From Strigamia acuminata (taxonomy: Eukaryota > Arthropoda > Chilopoda > Geophilomorpha > Linotaeniidae): a stretch of DNA of 64,000 nt. Below are positions 33,632 to 43,868 of this stretch, piece by piece. The position numbers were made by a program, and so were the translations under genes. Under the pieces are notes generated by a model that saw nothing but the letters and a program-made list of their open reading frames with translations, was not told the origin of the DNA and searched no databases. The stretch covers positions 48,182,581 through 48,246,580 of the forward strand of contig OX442314.1 of assembly GCA_949358305.1 (NCBI GenBank), read 5' to 3'. Within the stretch, counting starts at the first letter, position 1. Each line of letters begins with the position of its first letter.

Positions 33632-34075
33632 ACGTTCGGCCAAATCGGCCATTCGACTTTGACGCGAACGGGACCTCCGCAAAATCGCTTATGCAAAGAA
33701 GGTGGAATCTATGAGTGCGCAGAATGTAACTTTTACAACAACATTAGGACTTCAGCAGATGCTCCATTTGGTTCCTTGAAGGTAGCAACCACTGAATTGT
33801 TTACATATTTAACTTTAATTTAATTTTTACAGATCATTCGCATCCGTAAAACCGCAGACAAACTACACCCAGATGTCGTCACTCATCTTCATCCCTATGT
33901 GTGGCGACAAGCACTCCCGGATGAATACAAAGATCCAAACCTCCTCACATGTCGTCGTGGACTGCTCGCCATCGTTTTTCTAAGGCAATTAAAAAGCCGA
34001 TGGGGGACCAAGTTACGGCTCCCTTATCGAATCGAAAGATTCAATCACAGTGTCACTTTTCGTCGCCTGAAATAA
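33632..34075 (+). CDS. Two-exon fragment of an uncharacterised gene
   Basis: Exon A (open from 33632) ends TTGAAG|GTAGC at 33781; exon B starts after TTTTTACAG at 33833 and runs to TAA at 34075. Both borders are phase 0 and the intron is 51 bp. Exon A contains the CxxC stretch YECAECNFYNN; exon B begins IIRIRKTADKLHPDVV and continues with a basic C terminus (LAIVFLRQLKSRWG, then RIERFNHSVTFRRLK). No domain was recognised. The last ~120 bp of exon B, starting at GTGGACTGCTCG, recur at ~36162 and ~39536 with frame-breaking differences, so part of this exon belongs to a repeat or was duplicated. Upstream exons are missing or not recognised. Confidence 0.5.
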
Positions 34076-34764
34076 GTCTTTCAGGACGACCTTTTAGTTT
34101 GTTTGACGTGCATACCAATATTTATAAGTATTTCTAAAAACTTGTTCTCATCCATTTTTCTTGAAATATACATGTAAGTTATATTGATAATTTTATCACA
34201 TGTAATCACCTAACACCATGTATTAAATTGTCATGTTCTTTTTAAATTTGAAAACCTCGTCTTGCTGTAATTAACCAATTTTCAATTGTATAAGTTAATT
34301 GGGGGGAAGTGTTGTGACTTCAAATGTCCACCTAAATTTGGGTAAAAATTTCCAAGCGATCGAGTCGCATTGGCGGCCGCTACCTTTCTGTGGACCGCGC
34401 CAATGGGGCTCCGACGCTCGCCGTTATTTAATTGACCTTAATCTTATGATATTGGCAGAATCAGATGATCTAAGAGCACATATAGCGTATGAAATCAAAA
34501 CATAACAATTTGGAACCATTTTTTAAAGAAAGAGTTTAGTAAAATTCTGTGTTTGTGATTGTAATCAATTAAGCCAATGGAGGGAGCTGCTGTTGCTTCC
34601 CAGCAGAATGAAAACAGATTCATATGGAATCTGTGATGTCATCCAGTCTCAACAGTTTTTTATGCCTCTGGTTTATATCTCTACGTTTGACTGCAGTCAT
34701 GAACTTAATATATCTTTAACTGGACAAATGCTCTTGATAAAACTTTTGGAAATGTGTGTAATTG
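34076..34764. other. AT-rich intergenic sequence
   Basis: Nothing recognised beyond a short repeated phrase (GATATTGGCAGAATCAGATG) at ~34447 that also occurs at ~33085. Confidence 0.35.
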
Positions 34765-34870
34765 TATTTTAAGGCACTATTTTAAGACACTATTTTAAGA
34801 CACTATTTTAAGACACTATTTTAAGACACTATTTTAAGGCATTATTTTAAGGTGCTATTTGAAGGGCACT
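34765..34870 (+). repeat. 16-bp tandem repeat, ~6 copies
   Basis: Units of ACTATTTTAAGACACT (with G/A variants) in tandem. A related short stretch lies near 38605. Followed by a GTATT microsatellite at ~34890-34915. Confidence 0.9.
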
Positions 34871-34930
34871 ATTTGTGATCCCCCTTACTGTATTTGTATT
34901 GTATTGTATTGTATTGAACTATTGCAATGC

Positions 34931-35085
34931 GTGTAAATGACGTCATTCACCTAGCGGCGAGTTGCCGACTCGCCGGGCGGAGATGTGCCAAAGTCAGTCT
35001 CACGGTGAGACTGACTTTGGCACATCTCCGCCCGGCGAGTCGGCATTGGTGAGACTCTCACCAAATGACTTCATTTACATTTATT
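34931..35085. mobile_element. Hairpin element with a perfect 40-bp palindrome core
   Basis: 34964-35003 and 35005-35044 are perfect reverse complements separated by one base; the arm starts GCCGACTCGCCGGGCGGAGA. Outer flanks are imperfectly complementary (GTAAATGACGTCATTCACC on the left, GGTGAGACTCTCACC and AATGACTTCATTTAC on the right). The GC-rich core contrasts with the AT-rich surroundings. Most likely a small foldback or MITE-like insertion. Confidence 0.8.
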
Positions 35086-35156
35086 AGTTGGACAAACCAA
35101 ATCAGAGCGAGGTACAAAGATTACAGAGGGAACTCGTATCTGGACTGCAGCGACTC

Positions 35157-35850
35157 GAAAACTAAAACAGATAAGTAAAAAATATTTTCATTAGAAACAA
35201 TTTTCAAAATTCTTTTTTAATAAGCATTTTTCATTTGTGCCTCTCTGTGGCTTGTTTTGCCTGCTCCTAATAGCCATTTTTATTTATTATCGAGTACTTC
35301 TTTTTGGGATGTTTGCCAGGTTGATAAGTTTCATTTCAGTTCTTTAATTATTAAAAATAAAAAAGACAGATGTGAAAGCTTTAAAAGCGCTAATTGGCTG
35401 GTTCATAAACTGCTAATTCCCAACTGGCTGTCTCGAAAGAGCTAATTGCAGATTGGTTAACTAATCATGTGACATAGGTGCCAAAAAATACTGATAAAAT
35501 TGTGTCACATCTCAACTTTCAGCGTTTGTAGTATGATCGCAGAAAAAAGTGTCTATGTTTGAGCATTTACCGTACCGTTATTTTTTTGGCTAATTTTTGC
35601 TGAGGAGAACACCAACACAAGAACATGAAAATTCTCTAATAATTTTTCTCACCCGGTACGATACAACAACAACATTTTTAATGTAGGTTAATTAAAGAAA
35701 TTTAAAGAATTCTGTTTAGCTTCAATTTTAAAGTAAAATGACCTCCATTTCCTGTCATAATTTAATATTAAATTGAAAACTAAAACAGATAAGTAAAAAA
35801 TATTTTCATTAGAAACAATTTTCAAAATTCTTTTTTAATAAGCATTTTTC
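35157..35850 (+). repeat. Direct repeats of ~77 bp, 620 bp apart
   Basis: 35157-35233 and 35775-35850 are essentially identical, both containing AAAACTAAAACAGATAAGTA and TCATTAGAAACAATTTTC. Weaker similarity continues downstream (GATAAGTTTCATTTCAG at ~35322 and GATAAGCTTTATTTCAG at ~36118), so a ~0.6-kb block was duplicated in tandem and has since diverged. Confidence 0.8.
35355..35563 (-). repeat. Arm of a dispersed inverted repeat (partner 1-240)
   Basis: Reverse-complement copy of the window's first ~200 bases, with substitutions and small gaps. See the partner entry for shared blocks. Confidence 0.75.
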
Positions 35851-36911
35851 AGATATTGCATAATAAACTTTTATTGTACTTTATTAAAATTACATTTAAT
35901 TAGTTTTTATTGTTTTAAGCAATGTTAAGCTTTAGAAATGCATGTAAACTGTTTTTTTTATGTATTTGTGAACTTTGCTCTGCAGCAAAGTTAAGTTTTG
36001 CCCCTTAACTACTTTGTATAAATAGTTGTGAGTTTTTAGGCCCAGTTTACAACAATTGATTTGTTTAACTATTTTTTTTATAATTGATTACTTCTGTTTG
36101 GGTGTTTTTCCTGATTAGATAAGCTTTATTTCAGGTTTGGTTCTGCCACCTGACTCCAGCTGTGGACTGCTCGCCATCGTTTTTCTAAGGCAATTAAAAA
36201 GCGATGGGGCACCAAGTTACACGGCTCCCTTATCGAATCGAAAGATTCGGTCACAGTGTCACTTGTTTCCGTCAAGATACACACACCTTTCCACACACTA
36301 GAAATTAAGTAGATTCGTCTGATCAATTAGACAAGGAACCTGAGTAAATTGATGACCGTACACCTAAGATTGAAAAGTAGGTCACCTGACATCATTTGGC
36401 GAGCTTGACAGAATTTGTTAGAATAGATTTAAGGCAAATTAAGCCGAGGTGAGAATTTAGAAAAGGTGTGGATGAACAGAAATTTTGAAGAAGATAAGAC
36501 TTGGGATTTGTGGGTGTTGGTTTCAGTGAAAAGTTGGTATAGCCCAAGTGAGAATTTGCTTTTGAAGATCGGTTGGTCTTGTGGTTTGGGTCATTAAATT
36601 TAAAAAAAATAGTAGTGGCTACTGCAGTGCATCGAATGTGGCGTGGTCTTAGTGTATTGGATTTTTCAGTGCAATAGTCGTGAGGCGTGGATAAACAGGC
36701 TGCATCGGTTGATCTGTGTTGGAACCAATTCATTTGGTTAGTATTTTTTTTTAAATTTTTGGTGCTTATTTTTAGCATATTTGTTTAGCATATTCATTTC
36801 GTTCTTGTGTAGCTTTGAAAGTTGGCGCCGCAGTTCGCAGATCTGTCACCGGGAAGAGTATCTAAACTTGAAGATTTGCGGTTAGTATAAGTTACTTCTT
36901 CATATTTACCC
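35851..36911. other. AT-rich sequence containing one repeat copy
   Basis: 36162-36460 is a copy of a repeat also present at 39536-39830 (shared GTGGACTGCTCGCCATCG, TATCGAATCGAAAGATTC, TTGGCGAGCTTGACAGAATT). Its first ~120 bp match exon B of the gene fragment at 33833-34075. A 128-codon minus-strand frame across 36392-36778 is AT-rich without motifs and is not supported. Confidence 0.6.
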
Positions 36912-37255
36912 GAGGGGAAATTGAAAGTATGCAAGATATATTGCATCATTTAAGATTATTGAACATTAATAATCAACATAGACGTCATGCTTTAAATGTT
37001 CAAAGGCGGGAGCAATGACATCAATAACAAATTGAAAGAAATTATCAATAAATTGGAGAAGAGCAACAACAAATGGGACAACAATTGCTCGATTAAGTCA
37101 CGATACAAAAATTGATGATGAAGTTGGAAGCGAAGACAGCGAAGACGGAAGTGGCCAATCATATGACTGCAAAAAGTGTGGAAAAGTCTACAAGGCCGAA
37201 CCACATGAAGAAATTCATCCCCATTCGTCTCAACAGCCAGCAATAGACATCATCA
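36912..37255 (+). pseudogene. Remnant of a finger-containing gene
   Basis: Begins with a frame containing GEIESMQD, as in the exon at 9604-9766, then LNINNQHRRHALNVQRRE before a TGA. Further on, in another frame, an acidic stretch leads into a finger-like YDCKKCGKVYK with His residues downstream (H-x3-IH). It resembles the N-terminal region of finger-plus-polymerase genes such as the one decayed at 7991-9375. Multiple stops make it non-functional. Confidence 0.45.
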
Positions 37256-37794
37256 TGATCTGTGCCTTTTTAAGAATGACGAAATACACCAACGTTGTCA
37301 AACAAAGATAAGATGAAAAAGAAGGTAAAACATAACCTAGCTAAAAACTAGATGATCTCAGGCAAAATTACGGATATCCACCGATCGGCCAAAACTGGCT
37401 AAATCGAGGTCATAATAGTTACCTGAGCCGTAACAGTACTACATTGACTTGAGCGAGTTCCAATCAATCTTGGACACATTTAAGGATGCTCAAACTCAAA
37501 CCGCAACATTTACAGAAAAGACGTGGGAGTGCAGGTTGAGTCCACCGAGGATATTATCACAAATGAAAACATTGAATTACTATTTAAAGTAAAAGCGGTG
37601 ATTGAGAGGTTGTTTTCCTGTTACCGCGATAAACCCGTTTTTATGATGAATTTATAATTTATTTATTATATTATTTTTTTATCAGTACAAAACGGAATTT
37701 TTTTGCTATTTCATATTACATCTCAAATAACAACAAAGTTTCTTCTCTTTTATTAACGACGAAAGTATAAGAAGAGTATAGTTATAAGCTAATA

Positions 37795-38339
37795 GTGAGT
37801 TTGCGGTTGCCAATTGTTCCTTATAATTATGAGTTACAAGCTCATAATTATAAAATTGGACTTATAACATAACGTAACTCCTCAATTTTTACACTATTTT
37901 GTAAAATAAGGGAGCCAATCAGATCGCTTAACACTATTTTAAGCTCCTCCCACTATTGCAAATGGCGCTGATGGTGCTAATAGAAATTCAAAATGGCTGC
38001 CTGACCTGTTTCAACAATCAGCCTCAATCACAATTTCTTTCTGCCATCGAAGGATAGAAACAACTAAAATCATTCCAGGTAAGCAAATAAATGAACTGGA
38101 AGACAATTTCATGTCTGAAAACTGTCAAATTAGTAAAACTACAGATTTTCATTTTCTTTTGCATATGGATTTGTTCTACCATTACATGCAAGAGATTTGT
38201 ACTGTTCACATGGTATTTATAAGTATAATTTATAAAATGTTTATTGTACCGCAAGTGCCTATTTCAAGAAGGAATTATAATTATAATTATGAGCTTGTAA
38301 CTCATAATTATAAGGAACAATTGGCAACCGCAAACTCAC
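37795..38339. mobile_element. MITE-like element with ~60-bp inverted ends
   Basis: Left end GTGAGTTTGCGGTTGCCAAT and the right end are reverse complements over about 60 bp, including TTCCTTATAATTATGAG; both ends abut TA, compatible with a TA target duplication. The interior is AT-rich with a 500-bp open region that shows no transposase motif. Some similarity extends outside (AAGAAGAG), so the borders may be larger. Confidence 0.65.
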
Positions 38340-38689
38340 TATTGTCCACTTCTCTTCTTAATGGGAATTTAAGCCGGTGTAAAGAACCGACATCATCTGC
38401 AACATGTTTCGTATTTTGGAACATGATGGAAATCGAATTCGACAAAACATTTGTATCTGTTTTTATTCGTTTATCTTTCTATTATCGTCTGTGCAACGTT
38501 ATGCCGGGCTGGGCACGGTACAGTTCCGGTGTGTATAATTTGTATTATGTCTATTGTATTTGCCATGTGTGGCAGAATAATTTTAATTTAAGGATGTATG
38601 ACAGAATAATTGTATTTTAAGGCACTGTTTGAAAGCTCTATTTGTGTATTATGATTTTTTAAATTATTGTATTTGTATACTCTATTACA

Positions 38690-39035
38690 CTTCTCTCGGA
38701 TGTGGAGATAGCTACAAATACCCTTTTCCCAATATCCCTTTCCCCGTGTCTTCCGACACTTTCTCTGACGATGACGATTTGGATTATGATTTGGAATTAG
38801 CAATAGCGGCGCTTGATCCTCCAAATATCGAACTACTTGATCTGCCAGGCTTTCGGCTTTACCACATCAGTGCTGCCGAACTGTCTCAAACTTTTCCTCC
38901 CGGCGGGAAAGAAAAATCACTCAAACTCTTTATAATTTCCCCACTAATTATCTTTCTCCCCGATCACGCAGTGCTCTTGATGTTGAGTCCTATCTGCGCG
39001 AGTGGTTCACCTTGACTGACGATGTTGCCGACTAA
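38690..39035 (+). pseudogene. Acidic ORF with a -1 frame break, uncharacterised
   Basis: One frame to ~38905 encodes an acidic sequence (TFSDDDDLDYDLELAIAALD and LLDLPGFRLYHISAAELSQT). The frame then turns hydrophobic and unlikely, while the -1 frame from ~38915 encodes sensible sequence (LYNFPTNYLSPRSRSALDVE, then SYLREWFTLTDD) to a TAA at 39035. The break lies in the A-rich run GGGAAAGAAAAATC. An assembly indel, a pseudogene lesion or programmed frameshifting are all possible. A potential AATAAA follows at ~39070. No start ATG, so upstream exons would be needed. Confidence 0.4.
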
Positions 39036-39535
39036 TTGTCCTGCCATCCAAACACCGTGTTTTCAACCGAAATAAACCCGCCTCCATGCGGTAATTCACT
39101 CCACAAAAAACAAAACAAAAAAAATTGTCAATTATTTTTCTGTCCAAACAAAACACTCGCAATATTAAAACTTTATACAAACTAAAATTAAACTACCATC
39201 ATTCTATTCATGTCTAGACGTCCAATTCCCGTAAGAATTTCAAAACCTGACACAACCTTAAGTCTAAAACTGCATTTTTTTTGGCCTGCAAATGCATTTT
39301 TTTGTTTGAAAATGCCCTCTTTGTATACCACAATACAACTAATACAACAGGTTAATTGACCACCCACAATACATAATAGACTTATCTGTTCGCCATTGTG
39401 GCAAAAATTGGAATTAATCATTTCAATTTCAGCAGCAAGTAGGACGCGACAATTTTTATGGCCACAATTGTACATGGTACACCAAAAGTACTTCAATCAC
39501 CTTCAATGAATTATCCATCACCACTTTATAAGCCG
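39036..39535. other. AT-rich intergenic sequence
   Basis: Nothing recognised. A minus-strand frame at 39188-39496 lacks recognisable motifs. Confidence 0.3.
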
Positions 39536-39830
39536 GTGGACTGCTCGCCATCGTTTTTCTAAGGCAATTAAAAAGCTATGGGGCACCAAGTTATGGCTCC
39601 CTTATCGAATCGAAAGATTCGGTCACAGTGTCACTTGTGTCCGTCAAGACGCACACACCTTTCCACACACTAGAAAATAAGTAGATTTGTCTGATTAATT
39701 AGACAATGAACCTGAGTAAATAAATGACCGTACACGTAAGGTTGAAAAGTAGGTCACCTGACATTTGGCGAGCTTGACAGAATTTGTTAGAATAGATTTG
39801 AGGCAAATTAAGCCTAAGTGAGAATTTAGA
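39536..39830 (+). repeat. Third copy of the GTGGACTGCTCG repeat
   Basis: Matches 36162-36460 along its whole length and 33948-34070 in its first part. The copies share the same abrupt left border at GTGGACTGCTCG, as expected for a mobile or duplicated unit. Confidence 0.8.
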
Positions 39831-39840
39831 AATAGTGTGA

Positions 39841-40209
39841 AATCAGGTTAATTTCTGGTGTGAGGCCGATGAAGCGAAACTCCTAGAGTTCTTGGCGAAG
39901 TTGAAGGGTTTGCACCGTTTTGCCAGCAAGGCTCAGGTTTCCGCTGAAGCGCAGCGGATTCGGCTCAGGATACGCAAGAAGTTTTTGAAAGCTCGATGAG
40001 CGGCGGCGAGGAGGCAGCTGTTGGCTGAAGCTAACGAAGCATCCTTGCCGGCATATCTCGCGCCCCATGCGCCCGATTCTGACAGCGTAAGGGGCAATGG
40101 CTCACTCATGAATGAGCCGGTCTCTAATGATGAGCGCGTTTGTTGCATTGATTTGATCGTATTTATAACGATGGGCTCATGGCTTTTAATTATTCTTGAG
40201 CAGAAATGA
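39841..40209 (+). pseudogene. Uncharacterised ORF with one in-frame TGA
   Basis: Open from 39841 to 40209 except for a TGA at 39997-39999 (in a run of Arg/Ala codons, CGA TGA GCG). The first part is basic and helical (AKLLEFLAKLKGLHRFASKA, then IRLRIRKKF), the second contains EANEASLPAYLAPHAPDSD and SNDERVCC. The end overlaps the dispersed repeat shared with ~30010-30235. Probably a relic with a single nonsense change. Confidence 0.35.
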
Positions 40210-40580
40210 TGGATTGCCCATTTACTGCTTGAGCCAATTGAGTAATTCTTTCAACAGCAAAAACTAACAAATTTTGTTACATTTGTTACATTTACAACAT
40301 TTTTTTATGTTGTTACATTGGGTAACAACATCATGTTGGTCATGTTGCGGGATTTTTTTTTGGTCAAGTTGGTCATGTTAGTGTATGTTAGTGTATGTTA
40401 GTACATAAACAAACATAAACTAACAAATGTTGTTACATTTTGAACTGATTGCAAACACAACATTTTTTTTTTCATTTCAGACAAAGAGGCAGCAGATATC
40501 GAAGACCATATTCCTGATCTCACCCAGATATGTCTAACCCAGATATGGTATTTTCACCAGTTCCTGTGTTCGATGTTTTT
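40110..40580 (+). repeat. Dispersed repeat, inverted copy at ~30010-30235
   Basis: Shares TCTAATGATGAGCGCGTT, TGTTACATTTTGAACTGATT and GACAAAGAGGCAGCAGATAT with the minus strand of ~30010-30235. The two copies differ by an insertion of AT-rich sequence (40240-40435) here. Confidence 0.65.
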
Positions 40581-40819
40581 TTTCAGGCCTGTCTAGTAAG
40601 GCTTGTGCGGTATTTTTTTAAGTAATACCCGCAAATACCGCAAATTCAATAAAAATTCAACAATGCAATAAAAATTCAAAAAAATGCAATCAAATTTATT
40701 TAAAAAATTGAGTTTGGTTTTAAAACCCATTTAGAGACCATTTCATCAGTTATTTTATTTATGATAATTTGCAACTATATTAAAAATATATCAATGCCGA
40801 TAGAAAAATATATGATAGA

Positions 40820-40920
40820 AAAATAGGGGAACGATTTTTTTGGTCATTTTAAGTCTTATCAGCAGGTTTTTGGCACTTTTCAATTTTGGCCATGTTAGCC
40901 TTTGAGTGATGCAGACAACG
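40820..40920. repeat. Fragment related to the foldback element at 44180-45088
   Basis: Contains TTTTGGTCATTTTAAGTCTTATCAGCAGG followed by TTTGGCACTTTTCAATTTTG and GCCATGTTAGCCTTTGA, matching the right-arm region near 44720-44790 of the foldback element. Only a piece is present. Confidence 0.6.
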
Positions 40921-42020
40921 TTGTCAAAGAGAAAGCTTTGACAACGGTGTGGGAGGAGACGGGTTGGGTGAAGGAGGAGACGCTTTCATTTTCCCATTCC
41001 GCTGCTTTCATTTCCCCATTCCAGCGAGGATTTTAACTAGATGCACAAGGCATCCAGCTAGGAGCAAAGCAAAGCAAAGCAAAGCGGCTTTGCTTTGCTA
41101 AGGAGATTAGTCTCCATTCTCCTGACGGCACAGAGTGACCCTCCAACCCCTAATTAGTTCTTTAATTCCTTCAGCTTTAGCTTTAGCTTTTCTTTGCTTT
41201 TGCATGTTGTCTTGTCGATGCCTTTTGTCAGTTTTATTTTTATTTTATTTTATTTTATTGTTTCATTATTTTTAGAAAAATTCCAGAGATAACCGAACGT
41301 TGGTGCCTCACCAACCGCCTTCGCCTTTCCTCGTTCACCAAGTTCAACAACCACTTCACCCGTGGAACGGGAACGTTCACGTTCACCAACCACCGCCTCA
41401 GCCTCAGCCTCAGTCGTGGAACTGTTAACCAATCGCCTCAGCCTCAGCCTCAGCCGTGGAACTGGAACGTTCGCCAACCGCCAAACGACACCACCACCAA
41501 CCTACACCACCACAACCAACCGCAACTGCAACTGCAACCGCCAATGTCTGGGTCAGGGATCATGATCTGGCAGATGTCATGGAGGACAGGCACTCAGCCG
41601 CTTCGGTCGAGACCATCCCCCAGAACATCAAAATTTCTCTTGCCCAGGCCCAAACCGCCGGGTCCGAAAAGGAAGGTTTGTTAGTTTGAAAATACTATTT
41701 TACTTTGTTATTTTCAAAAAACTTTTACAAAGTAGGCAAACACTTAAAATTTAGCGTTTCAGTTGAGTGTTTAGAATATTAACGCATAAATTGACCCAAG
41801 AAAAAAAACCCATCTCAAATAATGTCGTGTCTCCATTTGAATATTTTTATATGCACCCAGATGGCGACACTCATCCCCAGCGAAAGAGGTTGTTCTTTTG
41901 CACAGAATGTCAGTGACCGAACATCATTTAAGGACCCCTGCCCATAGAGTGAGACCATTGGGTCTGACCCATAGTTTTGACTGATCTCTGAGCGTTCGGC
42001 CACACAGATATGGCAGATGG
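40921..42020 (+). other. Mixed sequence with a Pro/Gln-rich repeat
   Basis: 41062-41100 has AAAGC microsatellite copies forming a hairpin with GGCTTTGCTTTGCT. ~41290-41480 has two ~90-bp near-copies of a Pro/Gln/His-rich coding-like segment (GCCTCAGCCTCAGCC runs) separated by a stop. 41545-41690 contains a stretch related to ~30256-30310. No complete gene. Confidence 0.35.
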
Positions 42021-42044
42021 TTGGCCGGAAAAGCGGAAAGTCTG

Positions 42045-42257
42045 ATGGTGGACTGGCACGCCAGTGCTGTTAGACCCCTTGTCCAGGACAAACGACTTAT
42101 TGCACTGGTGGCGGTCAGATTGGCCAAGCCAGGCAGTTCAGAGCACAAGGTGCGGCTGCTAGATGCCCCGGCGGTTCCATCAGGGGTGACTCAAGCACAA
42201 TGGCAGGAAACAGAGTTTGAGGACGAATTGACGGCATTTGCTGAGCGGTACCCCTAA
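42045..42257 (+). CDS. Small ORF (70 aa), uncharacterised
   Basis: ATG at 42045; the frame is open upstream only from a TTG. Well-composed sequence with motifs LVQDKRLIALVAVRLAKPGS and WQETEFEDELTAFAERYP, less AT-rich than its surroundings. Could be the last exon of a gene; no family recognised. Confidence 0.35.
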   Translation: MVDWHASAVRPLVQDKRLIALVAVRLAKPGSSEHKVRLLDAPAVPSGVTQAQWQETEFEDELTAFAERYP

Positions 42258-42377
42258 ACTTTGGTGCCCTGCCCTGTTAACTGGGCCTAGTTTATCTTCA
42301 AAACACGTCTCCTAGGAAAGCATGCTTTCAGGCTTGAATCTTGATTGGTACATTAATCCAACTTATTGGAAGACGAG

Positions 42378-42626
42378 ATGAAATCGTTTGAAGTTTTTAA
42401 CTTTGCTCATTTCATTGAAACGTTACTCCAAAGGAACAAGCATACTCTCGTCCGGACGTTACCAGACGTTACAGGAAAACAAATGTAAGTACAAATGTAC
42501 GTTACCAGACACAACGCGGAATGAGTATCCACTCCACTTTGGTCGCTAAAGAGGCAATACTTGGCGCGGCCACAAGTGTTGTGCATCAAGTGGCCGAATT
42601 CGTGAAAGAAAAGGTTTCAACCTAAA
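42378..42626 (+). CDS. Two possible coding exons, uncharacterised
   Basis: 42378-42484: ATG frame with FEVFNFAHFIETLLQRN and LVRTLPDVTGK, ending at a strong donor AAAT|GTAAGTAC. 42522-42626: ATG frame containing STLVAKEAILGAATSVVHQV and AEFVKEK, with a donor-like AAG|GTTTCA. The 37-bp gap between them is too short for a normal intron, so they may be alternative or unrelated exons. No function assigned. Confidence 0.3.
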
Positions 42627-43016
42627 TCTAAAGAATTTAGCCTAACTTAACGTACATTTTAGCGATTGATAGTTTCAGCGATAGTATCGACAGGCACGTA
42701 TTTCAGCAACTTATATTTTTTTTTAGAATTTTAAGACAGCGATTTTATTTGCATTAGTTGACGAAAACAAAAAATTCTTAGAAGTTTGTGTGGGAATTTG
42801 GTGGGACTCGTGGGTTTTTCCTATCTGCACAACCAATGCATCCACACTTGATTTTTGGTGCAAAAACCGTACACGAACAATTCAGAAATCGAAAAGTTGG
42901 TGTAAAAAATTAGGAAAAATTAGGAAAAATAAAAAACCTAAAGCTGTGCTTTTGATGGACAGTTATCCATAATAAAAACTCAACTTTTCGGTTTCGGCTA
43001 AACGACAATTCCAACT

Positions 43017-43232
43017 ACAAAAATTTGATTTTTAGGACAAAAATTTGATTTTTAGGACAAAAATTTGATTTTTAGGACAAAAATTTGATTATTTAGGACA
43101 AAAATTTGATTTTTAGGACGAAAAGTTAATTCTTTTGAACAAAAATTTGATTATTTAGGACAAAAATTTGATTTTTAGGACGAAAAGTTAATTCTTTTGA
43201 ACTAAAATTTGATTTTTAGGACAAAAAATTTA
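43017..43232 (+). repeat. 20-bp tandem repeat, ~10 imperfect copies
   Basis: Units of ACAAAAATTTGATTTTTAGG with variants, including longer GACGAAAAGTTAATTCTTTT blocks that occur twice. It lies directly downstream of the stop codon of the small minus-strand gene at 43233-43544. Confidence 0.9.
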
Positions 43233-43544
43233 TTATTTTGGACGCGGGCGGCGCCTTTTATTTGCAGAAATTTCAAAAATAACATAATCCTTCAAAAAAT
43301 TATATTCGGGATATTCCGTCTCATCGTCCCCGACATCAGACACATTATGCATCCCTACAAACACAAAACCATTATCACAACTTAATCTTTCGATTTAAAC
43401 CGAATAAATACTTGGCGTCAACACAAATTCGTGCAAGAAATCGACCCAATCCTCATATCGGTCGTGATGTCCGGCGCCACAAAAGACGACTCGATCGACT
43501 CTAATAACGTGTTGGTTAAAGGAAGCTTCGATCGGGTCCGACAT
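43233..43544 (-). CDS. Two-exon small gene (84 aa), uncharacterised
   Basis: Minus strand. Exon 1 from ATG at 43544 to 43412 (donor CCAA|GTATTT, phase 1); intron 43411-43355; exon 2 from 43354 (acceptor TTTGTAG|GG) to TAA at 43233. The splice joins two stretches that are each clearly coding in composition. Exon 1 carries VDRVVFCGAGHHDRYEDWVD and FLHEFVLTP; exon 2 is acidic (VSDVGDDETEYPEYNFLKD) and ends in a basic tail NKRRRPRPK that could bind nucleic acid or act as a nuclear signal. A donor 9 bp further (TTCG|GTTT) would break the frame. No known family was recognised. Confidence 0.45.
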
Positions 43545-43757
43545 GCAATTGTTTCCGATAAAACAAACAGCCAATCAGGGCTTATTATTGTAATGCTGTA
43601 CTTAACCTATGTATTTCATTGAATAACATGCATAACTTCCCCTATTTAATCCCTTCGTTAATCCCCCATTGTTTCGATTCCTGGAAACTGTTTGTGGTTA
43701 TGTGTCCATATCATAATTAAAACAACACTGATTTGCAGAATCCGACTTATACAAATA

Positions 43758-43868
43758 ATGGAAAATCAAGACGAATGCCCCACCACCGAATGCCCCACCA
43801 GCACACCGACAGACCAGAAGCGACCACCACCATACAGACCGGTTGTAATTGTGCCTTTACTCAAGTGA
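43758..43868 (+). CDS. Short ORF or exon (36 aa), Pro/Thr-rich
   Basis: ATG frame preceded 18 bp upstream by a good acceptor (ATTTGCAG|AATCC). Contains ECPTTECPTSTPTDQKRPPP and ends VVIVPLLK. It lies upstream of the finger remnant at 45164-45415, with a foldback element between; they may once have been one locus. Weak evidence. Confidence 0.25.
   Translation: MENQDECPTTECPTSTPTDQKRPPPYRPVVIVPLLK

Noticed and set aside
36392-36778. 128-codon minus-strand ORF
   Set aside because: AT-rich, no motif, lies over a repeat whose other copy at 39.8 kb does not keep the frame.
38111-38620. 169-codon ORF in and beyond the MITE at 37795-38339
   Set aside because: It crosses the element's inverted end and has no transposase or other recognisable motif.
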